Source of the DNA: Candidatus Bathyarchaeota archaeon
GTDB lineage: Archaea; Thermoproteota; Bathyarchaeia; Bathyarchaeales; Bathycorpusculaceae
NCBI GenBank assembly: GCA_026014745.1
Contig: JAOZHS010000001.1
Location: forward strand, 992,001 to 1,056,000
Length of the DNA: 64,000 nucleotides
Direction: 5' to 3'
Below the pieces are notes generated by a model. The model saw only the letters and a list, made by a program, of their open reading frames with translations, was not told where the DNA came from and did no database searches. Shown piece by piece: positions 9,888-16,140 of the stretch; position 1 is the first letter of the stretch, and every line of letters begins with the position of its first letter. The translations under genes and the position numbers were made by a program.

Positions 9888-9907
9888 AAGGTTTATAGAT
9901 AAACCTT
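9888..9907. promoter_or_regulatory. Perfect inverted repeat over the promoter of the Cys-cluster membrane protein
   Basis: AAGGTTTAT-AG-ATAAACCTT is a perfect 9-base inverted repeat with a 2-base spacer. It sits immediately upstream of, and overlaps, the BRE/TATA zone of the minus-strand gene starting at 9860, and lies before the end of the TrmB/MarR-like gene. This position is typical of a repressor site. The cognate regulator is not known. Confidence 0.5.
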
Positions 9908-9946
9908 CAGTGCCCAAAATTTTCTGTCTTGAGCAGTTTGGGATTG

Positions 9947-10324
9947 TTATTTGAGGTGTTTTTGGAGGTCCAATTCAAAGTTGTCGATGAGTGTTTGGAG
10001 GCTATCAGTGATTTCTTTTACGCGTTCTTGGGCGTGTTTTTTGATTGTTTGGGGGTCTTGCATGGTGTAGGTGTGGTAGTATCCTCCGCCTTTGAGCGTT
10101 TGTGTTTGTTTGTTTACTATGTTTATGCTTACTAGTTTGGAGAGGCAGCGGTGTACGGAGCTTCGGTCTTTTTGAACTATTTTTGCGATTTGATCGAGGT
10201 TTGTGTTGGGGTTTTTTGCAACGGCTAGGAGGATTTCTGTGTCGGCGGGTTTTAGGTTGTAGAGGCAGGTGAGGAGGTCGGTGCATGAGGCGCCTTTTCT
10301 TGTGAGTTGGTTGATGTTTTCCAT
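9947..10324 (-). CDS. TrmB/MarR-like winged-helix transcriptional regulator
   Basis: The 125-residue protein has a winged helix-turn-helix at residues 20-85 ('LAVAKNPNTNLDQIAKIVQKDRSSVHRCLSKL' region) and a C-terminal helix that may dimerise. The frame is open upstream, but ATG 10324 lies 26 bases downstream of a TATA box (TTTATATG around 10345-10354), so a leaderless start there is best. It is divergent from the small Cys protein and thioredoxin genes, and the intergenic space carries a 15-base palindrome that is probably its operator. It may be an autorepressor controlling the thioredoxin operon. Confidence 0.75.
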   Translation of the reverse strand: MENINQLTRKGASCTDLLTCLYNLKPADTEILLAVAKNPNTNLDQIAKIVQKDRSSVHRCLSKLVSINIVNKQTQTLKGGGYYHTYTMQDPQTIKKHAQERVKEITDSLQTLIDNFELDLQKHLK

Positions 10325-10355
10325 GGGTAGTGATTGTTTGTTGTAACATATAAAT

Positions 10356-10380
10356 GGTATTGTTTGGTATTGGCAATACC
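10356..10380. promoter_or_regulatory. Operator-like palindrome plus extra half-site between divergent promoters
   Basis: GGTATTG-G-CAATACC (10366-10380) is a perfect palindrome, and a third GGTATTG half-site at 10356-10362 is placed exactly 10 bases (one helical turn) before it. The minus-strand TATA (10345-10354) and the plus-strand TATA (GATATATTT, about 10385-10393) flank the element, so a bound protein would cover the BRE of both promoters. Confidence 0.6.
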
Positions 10381-10433
10381 GCAAGATATATTTGTACCCG
10401 GCCCCCATTACTATACTATAGGAAGTGCAATAT

Positions 10434-10538
10434 TTGGAGAAAAAAATAGAATGTCCCCGGGGCATCCCCGAAGAATACTGCGACCACGCCCCGCACTGTA
10501 ACGTCTGGAAAATGCGAGAAAAACTAAAACAACATTGA
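10434..10538 (+). CDS. Small Cys/His protein upstream of thioredoxin (34 residues)
   Basis: An uninterrupted frame begins at TTG 10434 (GGAAG at 10421-10425 is a ribosome site) or at an in-frame GTG 10425, and ends at TGA 10536-10538. It contains three cysteines and two histidines: Cys-Pro-Arg-Gly, then Glu-Tyr-Cys-Asp-His-Ala-Pro-His-Cys. The spacing could bind a zinc ion or take part in disulfide exchange. Its stop overlaps the GAGGG ribosome site of the thioredoxin gene, so the two are likely co-translated. The family is not recognised. Confidence 0.55.
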   Translation: MEKKIECPRGIPEEYCDHAPHCNVWKMREKLKQH

Positions 10539-10548
10539 GGGTAAAAAA

Positions 10549-10965
10549 ATGTTTGAAGGAGACGAATTAGAACATATGCGACAGAAAAAAATCGAAGCAA
10601 TGCTTCAAAACGCTGAAAAAACCCGGTCACCCGCCCTAAATCAGCCTCTGGTTCTAAATGACAGCAGCTTCTCTGAGGTTATCAGCAAAAACGAGCTGAT
10701 GGTTGTTGATTTTTGGGCTCCCTGGTGCGGTCCATGCCGCTCAGTCGGTCCAATAATCGAGCAACTTGCAGCCGAATATGCAGGCAAAGTAGTATTCGCC
10801 AAGATGAACGTCGACCAAAACCAAGCGGTTGCACGCAGCTTCGGCGTAATGAGCATACCCACAATAATAGTCTTCCATAAAGGGCGTGCCGTTGAAAAAA
10901 TAGTCGGTGCCTACCCCAAAGCTGACATTAAAGCCTTATTCCAACGCTACCTTAACCTTGGCTAG
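10549..10965 (+). CDS. Thioredoxin
   Basis: The 138-residue protein has a thioredoxin fold with active site WAPWCGPCR at about residues 54-62 and the cis-Pro segment 'SIPTIIVF'. A charged, helical N-terminal extension of about 30 residues precedes the fold, longer than in typical 105-residue thioredoxins. GAGGG at 10537-10541 is the ribosome site. It would reduce protein disulfides in the cytoplasm. It sits downstream of a small Cys protein and opposite a regulator, suggesting one regulated redox operon. No thioredoxin reductase is present in the window. Confidence 0.95.
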   Translation: MFEGDELEHMRQKKIEAMLQNAEKTRSPALNQPLVLNDSSFSEVISKNELMVVDFWAPWCGPCRSVGPIIEQLAAEYAGKVVFAKMNVDQNQAVARSFGVMSIPTIIVFHKGRAVEKIVGAYPKADIKALFQRYLNLG

Positions 10966-11112
10966 CTTTGAGGTAGTTTTTTTGTTTTGAATTTGAGCAA
11001 TTAAATGCAATAAAAGGGGCACCTACGGCAAAGCATACTTTTCAAAAGGTGCGCAAACAATCTGTAACTGCTCAAAATTTCTCTAGCACGTATGTGGGGT
11101 GGTGAATAACAG

Positions 11113-11187
11113 CGGGTCCGACGGGAGTTGAACCCGCGACCCTCGGATTAAAAGTCCGATGCTCTAGCCTGACTGAGCTACGGACCC
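11113..11187 (-). tRNA. tRNA-Lys (UUU)
   Basis: Read on the minus strand, acceptor GGGTCCG pairs with CGGACCC. T8-A9 and a GCTC D-stem start follow, then anticodon stem TCGGA/TCCGA with loop CTTTTAA (anticodon UUU), and T-arm GCGGG-TTCAACT-CCCGT. The discriminator is G, CCA is not encoded, and there is no intron. A TATA-like run (GCTAAAAAACC on the minus strand, near 11226-11236) lies about 40 bases upstream. Confidence 0.95.
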
Positions 11188-11285
11188 GCTCATTGTTCGT
11201 TGCGGCTCATAGAAATACACAGGGGTTTTTTAGCGTTTCGATTCCGAGGGGCAAAAAGGTGATGCTGTTCGGCTCTTGTTTGAGC

Positions 11286-11669
11286 TTAAAGGAGCGTGCT
11301 TAGCAAGCTTTTGATTTTTTCTTGGCTGTTGTGTATGGTTTCGATGGTTTGGGTGCCTTTTAGGGTGAGTTTGTAGATGCGTTTGCGTTCGATCCAGATG
11401 CCTTCGACGAGTTCGTTGCGTTCGAGGCTGTAGAGGAGGCTGTAGACTGTGCCGCTGCTGACGAGGCAGCCGTAGCGGTTGTGGATGTAGCTGATGACGT
11501 CGTAGCCGCTTAGCGGGCCGTTTTGGAGTTCTGACATTATGATGGTGTCCATGAAGCTTTTTATTACGCGTTCATGCATTTTTTTGATTATTCGGGCTTC
11601 GGATTTTTCTCCATTTACGCTTATGGTTAACGCAACCATGTTTTGCACACTCGCTATCTGTTTATTCAT
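11286..11669 (-). CDS. PadR-family transcriptional regulator
   Basis: The 127-residue frame contains a PadR winged helix: 'MDTIIMSELQNGPLSGYDVISYIHNRYG' then 'SSGTVYSLLYSLERNELVEG' and the wing 'RKRIYKLTLKG', with a short C-terminal helix. The start is uncertain. A strong TATA (AAATTATATATAT, about 11675-11690) lies only about 10 bases upstream of ATG 11669, so transcripts would begin near 11656 and Met at about 11639 may be the true start. The target and ligand are unknown; there is no adjacent exporter gene. Confidence 0.8.
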   Translation of the reverse strand: MNKQIASVQNMVALTISVNGEKSEARIIKKMHERVIKSFMDTIIMSELQNGPLSGYDVISYIHNRYGCLVSSGTVYSLLYSLERNELVEGIWIERKRIYKLTLKGTQTIETIHNSQEKIKSLLSTLL

Positions 11670-12013
11670 GTTTAGATATATATAATTTATTCGGAATTAG
11701 AATAAACATGTTATAACAAATCAGAAAAAATATGAACAAATCTCAAATCCCGACAAACCGATAAACCGCCGAAACCGCGGCATAGACAACAAAATAACCT
11801 CTCACCAACAATTCCCAAGTTAACATAAACCCCTCACAAAACAGCCCCTAAACTCCAAAATATTGCACTCTAACCATGCAATAACCCCAAATGCATACTC
11901 TGGAATTTGACGGTAAAATATCCATTTTTTTACCCCAAAAACCGATTTTATTAGTTACCGATATATGTACATGTTAACAAACGTTATCTCTCATCACGCC
12001 GTACCCACCTACG
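11670..12013. other. Intergenic region with divergent promoters
   Basis: About 340 bases without a convincing gene. The left end holds the PadR TATA box. The right end has a TATA-like GATATATG at 11960-11967 with an overlapping palindrome core TGTACA, about 50 bases before the GTG of the CdvA-like gene. Between them the sequence is A- and C-rich, with no clear hairpin or frame. Confidence 0.5.
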
Positions 12014-13606
12014 GTGCCTAAAGTGATCTCATGGAAATATACATTTAAACGGTTAAATGAAGAATACGAAATCGCCAAGAAGAAGAAGCAAGCCCTCGAC
12101 CACCTCTTCGAAACTGGCAAAATTTCACAAACTACCCGCGATTCATTCACCGGTGACATAACCGCGGCAATCGCAGAAATCGAAAAACAACGCCAAGACC
12201 TTGCGGAAAAAATGCAGCTGAAAACCGCCGAACTAGAAGGCCAACTAAAAACTCTAGAAACTCTCCTTGCTAACTATGAAATCCAGCATGTCGTCGGAGA
12301 AATCGATGAGGAAATTTATCAACGAGAAATCACTCTCCTCACAACAAGTCTTGATACGACCAAAAATGAACTCGGCGTCATAAAACTAGCAGTGGAGCAA
12401 ATTTTTCCCTCCGCTCAGCCTATCCCCGCTCCAGTTGCACCTGAACCAATCGCAACCGTTGCTGAAACACTCGTAGCAGCGGAACCTGTTGTAGAACAAG
12501 CGGCAGCCGAAGTTCCAGTTGAAGCCGCGCCTATTCCAGCCCCAATTTTGGAAACTCCACCTGTTGAGTCTTCTCCAATTGTTGAAACCCCTATTGAGTG
12601 TCCAATCGAAACTCCCATTGAAGTAGCCCCAATCGAGGCTCCAGTGGAGCAACCAGTAGTTGAAGCAGCTCCAGCCGAAGTTGCAGCCCCCGTAGAAGTA
12701 GCCGCCCCTGTAGAGGAAGTTGCACCCATAGAAGCCCCAGTCATTGAGCCTCAAGTTGAGGTTGTAGTAGTTGAAGCTGCCCCAATCATTGAGGAAGCTC
12801 CAATTGAAACTGCACCAGTTGAGGTCGCCCCAGTCATTGAAGCGCCTCCAGTAGTTGAAGCAGCACCCGTTATTGAGGAAACTCCCATAGCTGAAGCTCC
12901 CATTGAAGTTGCCCCCGTCGAAGCAGCGGTTGTTGAAGTACCCATCGAGGAAGCAATCGCAGTTGAAGCTCCAGTCATCGAAGAGACCCCTGTAGCAGTG
13001 GAAGAAGCCCCAATTGCTCCAGCAGAAACCGAAGTCCCCGTTGCTGAACCAGCAGTAGAAATTTCACTAGAAGAGCCAGCAGTTATCGCTGAACCAGTCG
13101 TTGAGGAACCAACCGAACCAACCTTAACAATCGAAGCTCCAATCGAAGAACCCTCAGTTGAAGTCCCAATTGAAGAAGCAACTGTTGAAGTTCCTGTTGA
13201 GGATGTTGCGCCAATCGAGGAAGCCCCAGTTGAAATTCCAGTTGTTGAAGAAGTTCCAGTAGTTGAAGCTGCCCCAATCATTGAAGAAGCTCCAGTAATT
13301 GAAGCTCCCGCAATCGAGGAAGTTCAGGTTGAAGAATTCGTTCCAGTTGAGGAAACTGCAGAAATCATCGAAGAACCCTCAGTTGAAGTTCCCCTTCAAG
13401 CCTTCGAAGTAACAGAGCATGCCCCAGTAGAGACCACACTCGAACAACTTATCCAACCCATGATGGACACAGTTACTGTAGAGGAGTCTCAAACTCAAGC
13501 CCACCCTTTAGAAGCGCCTACGCAGGCGCATCTGGAAACAGAACAGGCCGCTCAAGACGAAAACACCGACACAACAGAAACCGACGACTCAGATAGTCGC
13601 CAATAA
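12014..13606 (+). CDS. CdvA-like coiled-coil protein with long Pro/Glu/Val/Ala-rich tail
   Basis: Residues 1-135 form a charged coiled coil. A 79-residue stretch starting near residue 28 aligns without gaps to the coiled coil of the CdvA at 50573-51322; near its end 'ANYEIQHVVGEIDEE' matches 'ANLEIEHEIGKVDEE'. The CdvA PRC-barrel is absent. Residues from about 137 to 500 are a low-complexity, strongly acidic repeat of short units such as 'APIEEAPVEV', likely disordered, followed by a Thr/Asp/Glu-rich end. The start is GTG 12014 without a clear ribosome site. I infer a CdvA paralogue that could bind CdvA or ESCRT-III polymers, with the tail as a spacer or binding region. The repeat DNA creates long open frames on the opposite strand, which are artefacts. 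Confidence 0.8.
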   Translation: MPKVISWKYTFKRLNEEYEIAKKKKQALDHLFETGKISQTTRDSFTGDITAAIAEIEKQRQDLAEKMQLKTAELEGQLKTLETLLANYEIQHVVGEIDEEIYQREITLLTTSLDTTKNELGVIKLAVEQIFPSAQPIPAPVAPEPIATVAETLVAAEPVVEQAAAEVPVEAAPIPAPILETPPVESSPIVETPIECPIETPIEVAPIEAPVEQPVVEAAPAEVAAPVEVAAPVEEVAPIEAPVIEPQVEVVVVEAAPIIEEAPIETAPVEVAPVIEAPPVVEAAPVIEETPIAEAPIEVAPVEAAVVEVPIEEAIAVEAPVIEETPVAVEEAPIAPAETEVPVAEPAVEISLEEPAVIAEPVVEEPTEPTLTIEAPIEEPSVEVPIEEATVEVPVEDVAPIEEAPVEIPVVEEVPVVEAAPIIEEAPVIEAPAIEEVQVEEFVPVEETAEIIEEPSVEVPLQAFEVTEHAPVETTLEQLIQPMMDTVTVEESQTQAHPLEAPTQAHLETEQAAQDENTDTTETDDSDSRQ

Positions 13607-13674
13607 ATCCCTAATTCTTCATTTTCTTCCTTTTTGTTTTCATCTTTTTGTTAGGCATCTTTTGGTATGAACTA

Positions 13675-14091
13675 TTATTGTTGCCTTAAGCCATATTTTG
13701 CTTTGAGGCAATCATTGCAAAAGTTTTGCCTGTACTTTCTTATCCGTCGCGGCTGAAACATTTTTTTGCATCCGCTACACCTGATAAGTTTATTTTGGTT
13801 GGGATCAATGAGTTTTAGCCTTCGCTCTATCTCCGATCTGACGTCAGCATCTCTTTCGCTTTTTAATGCGTCATTTAGTAGTTCTATAGCGAAATCTACG
13901 CTTTTATCTCCAAAAAGCTCCTCAAACACATTTCCGATTTTCTTTTTCCCTAAGCATACCTTTACGGGTAGCATGCAAACAAAATTTGTAGGATAACTTT
14001 CGGATCGGCTTAAATCAAGAATTGCAAAGCGGTATGTCCGTGATGAGTTGTTGTCCGTTTCTTGTTTGAAAACTTGCAGCTTACACTCCAT
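13675..14091 (-). CDS. Hypothetical protein with C-terminal zinc ribbon
   Basis: The 138-residue protein ends in a C-x2-C-x16-C-x2-C motif (Cys-Ser-Gly-Cys, then Cys-Asn-Asp-Cys), a likely treble-clef or zinc-ribbon fold with basic residues between, suited to nucleic-acid binding. The N-terminal 90 residues show mixed beta/alpha character and no family I recognise. It is a single gene on the minus strand, with no operon partners. Confidence 0.65.
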   Translation of the reverse strand: MECKLQVFKQETDNNSSRTYRFAILDLSRSESYPTNFVCMLPVKVCLGKKKIGNVFEELFGDKSVDFAIELLNDALKSERDADVRSEIERRLKLIDPNQNKLIRCSGCKKMFQPRRIRKYRQNFCNDCLKAKYGLRQQ

Positions 14092-14368
14092 AAAACCAAC
14101 ACGAAAGAGTGAAAAAACTTGGGGCTGCTAACTAATAGGTATATCTGTGGACGCACCCGCTCTTGTATAGTCAAGTGGCTTTCTCAAAACTTGTCAGCCT
14201 ATCCAGAAGTGACGCCGTCGCCATAGCCTTAGTAAACCTAAATGTTTTCCTCTTTAATGTAATTGAGACCATTTTTCTTATTTTGAGAAACCGTGCGCTT
14301 GGTGTTGAAAACCAAGGGCATAGATGCAATAATAAAAGGTTCAAACTGCTGTAATTTAAAATGCTCTG
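14092..14368. other. Intergenic region without a supported gene
   Basis: Several short frames exist on both strands (for example 14171-14272 minus, 33 residues), but none has a promoter or ribosome site that stands out, and adjacent minus frames overlap. I see no stable hairpin. Confidence 0.4.
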
Positions 14369-15283
14369 CTACATGGCTGTTTTGTTGCTAAGCTCTCTTC
14401 GTCGCATTATGTCCACACCAACCATTAGACCGATTCCAAAAATCGCCATAGCTATCAAAATGATAATGGGCCAATTTTGAATGGGGGGTCTACTGCTAAT
14501 TTGTACCTTCGTTGTAGGCGTATCAGTAAAAGGCGTTGAAGAGACGGCAGGTGAAGTGGACGCTGTTGGACTATCTCGGGTCGTACTGCTGCTTAGCTGC
14601 GTCATCACAAACTCCGTTGGATAGCTAGCAGAAATTATAGTTGTTGAAATCCCACAAGCGTGGACGACCGTACTTCTGCTTCTTTCCTCACCAAATTCTG
14701 GTTGTTCCTTGAAAGAAACTTGGATGTCAAAAGCGTTTGGCCCATACACCATAATATTATATTGACAATCACTATCAACCGCGGGCGGAGAGCCAATTTT
14801 CACAATATCATAACGGACCAATTGATCAGGTAGAGTATACGTGAATCTTCCGGGGGGTAACGTAGGCACTGGAGACTTTGTTGGACGAGGCGGATCGTTA
14901 CCTATTTGTTTCATCGTTATGTTCGTTGGATAACTCTTACAAGATATTGATAGTGAGACGTAATCCATAGTCAAAACCGCACTTTGTTGACCTTTGTCGT
15001 AATAGTTAATTTCGATTGGAAAAGGGGGCGGTCCATATACAAAAAGTTGGTAAACCTTACCATCAGCATCAGGATAAATGGGATCCCACGGCGCGTCGGT
15101 TGTTTTGATAGTGTAGTTGACTGTGTAATGTGGCAGTATATACTGGAAGTTTTCTTCAATATCCGTATCCCGTGGATATCCGAGAATGTGTTGTGCGGAT
15201 GCACTTGGCATAAGCAAAGAAGAGCAAACCGCCATCAAGAATACAACAACGCAGGGGAGTAAATTCTTCTTTAACTTAGCCAT
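14369..15283 (-). CDS. Secreted, membrane-anchored surface protein with two similar domains
   Basis: From ATG 15283 the protein has a signal peptide (basic 'MAKLKKN', hydrophobic core, cleavage near 'ASA-Q'). Two related modules follow (about residues 40-125 and 140-225), both containing 'VYGP..F.I' and ending with 'SYPT...MTQ'-type strands. A Ser/Thr/Pro-rich stalk comes next, then a C-terminal membrane helix with a basic tail 'MRRRELSNK'. An in-frame TTG at 15304 is less likely as start. The duplication suggests a beta-sandwich repeat. The function is not known. Confidence 0.7.
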   Translation of the reverse strand: MAKLKKNLLPCVVVFLMAVCSSLLMPSASAQHILGYPRDTDIEENFQYILPHYTVNYTIKTTDAPWDPIYPDADGKVYQLFVYGPPPFPIEINYYDKGQQSAVLTMDYVSLSISCKSYPTNITMKQIGNDPPRPTKSPVPTLPPGRFTYTLPDQLVRYDIVKIGSPPAVDSDCQYNIMVYGPNAFDIQVSFKEQPEFGEERSRSTVVHACGISTTIISASYPTEFVMTQLSSSTTRDSPTASTSPAVSSTPFTDTPTTKVQISSRPPIQNWPIIILIAMAIFGIGLMVGVDIMRRRELSNKTAM

Positions 15284-15395
15284 AGCTATTCTACCAATAT
15301 CCAAAAGCTTAGTTGCATGTTAAAAGCATATTCGTAAAAAAGTTTTGACCAAAATAAGTCAAGATTTCTTGACTAACCGACAAATGTGAATCGAT

Positions 15396-16130
15396 TTACT
15401 TGTCCAGCAGTGTTTGTAGTAGTCTTATGGCTGCCCATGCTGCAAGAGCGCTGGTGTGAGGGTTGTCAGGGTGCGGGTCGTTAGCAAATCGCATGTTCAT
15501 TTCGCCGAAGCGCCATTTCACATAGATTTCGTGGGTGTTGCGTGTGACTTTGGGGTCGGCTACGACTTTAACTTTTACTTGGACGGGTTTAACTGTTAAT
15601 GCGAGGGTGGCTGCGACGTTCATTTCTTTTGGGAATTGGCGTGCGGCTTCTTTTGCGTATCCCTCATAGATTGTGGCTTCTTCGGTGAGGGTTTTGCCTA
15701 GTGCTTTGGGGTTTTTGCGTGTGGTCAGCGTGATTTCGTCGATGCCTGCGTTGGCTGCCGCCGCGATGGCGTCTAAGCCTCCGATTGCGCCTGCGGGGAA
15801 ATGCACGTTGGGGCTGTCAACATTTAGCGCCAGCAACGCGCCTGTGCTCATGATGATTATTTGGGCGTTGGATGCAACTAGTTTATCGTAGTAATCACGT
15901 ACCGCCTGCTGCCCCGCTGCTTCCACAACTACTTTGGGTTTAGCAGCCAGCAACTCGTCTACACTGGAGGCAATTTTAACGCGGAACTGCAGTTCACGTT
16001 TGAGTTTTTGGGCTCTCGCGGCGTCGGTGTCAAAAACGACCAGTTCATCACAGACAACCAGCTTGCGCTCGATTGCTTGTGCAAGTACGGTGCCGATGGC
16101 GCCGCAACCAATCAAACCAACTTTAACCAT
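15396..16130 (-). CDS. nadX: L-aspartate dehydrogenase
   Basis: The 244-residue protein begins with a Rossmann motif GLIGCGAIGTVLA and has the NadX C-terminal domain, including 'NTHEIYVKWRFGEMNMRFANDPHPDNPHTS', where the late His/Asn-Pro segment forms the active site in this family. NadX oxidises aspartate to iminoaspartate, the substrate of quinolinate synthase in NAD synthesis. It follows valS by 10 bases on the same strand and is probably co-transcribed. nadA and nadC are not in the window. Confidence 0.9.
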   Translation of the reverse strand: MVKVGLIGCGAIGTVLAQAIERKLVVCDELVVFDTDAARAQKLKRELQFRVKIASSVDELLAAKPKVVVEAAGQQAVRDYYDKLVASNAQIIIMSTGALLALNVDSPNVHFPAGAIGGLDAIAAAANAGIDEITLTTRKNPKALGKTLTEEATIYEGYAKEAARQFPKEMNVAATLALTVKPVQVKVKVVADPKVTRNTHEIYVKWRFGEMNMRFANDPHPDNPHTSALAAWAAIRLLQTLLDK

Positions 16131-16140
16131 GTTTTTCGCC

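Noticed and set aside
12386-13281. Long open frames on the minus strand (up to 176 residues, Ser/Thr/Gly-rich)
   Set aside because: They are mirror images of the repetitive GAA/GTT/CCA codons of the plus-strand CdvA-like gene and have no ribosome site or promoter.
12014-13606. Repeat array mistaken for CRISPR
   Set aside because: The repeats are short, in frame, codon-based and variable, with no unique spacers; no CRISPR array was seen in the window.
14171-14272. 33-residue minus-strand frame with basic composition
   Set aside because: There is no TATA at the right distance and an equally good frame overlaps it; evidence was too weak to list as a gene.
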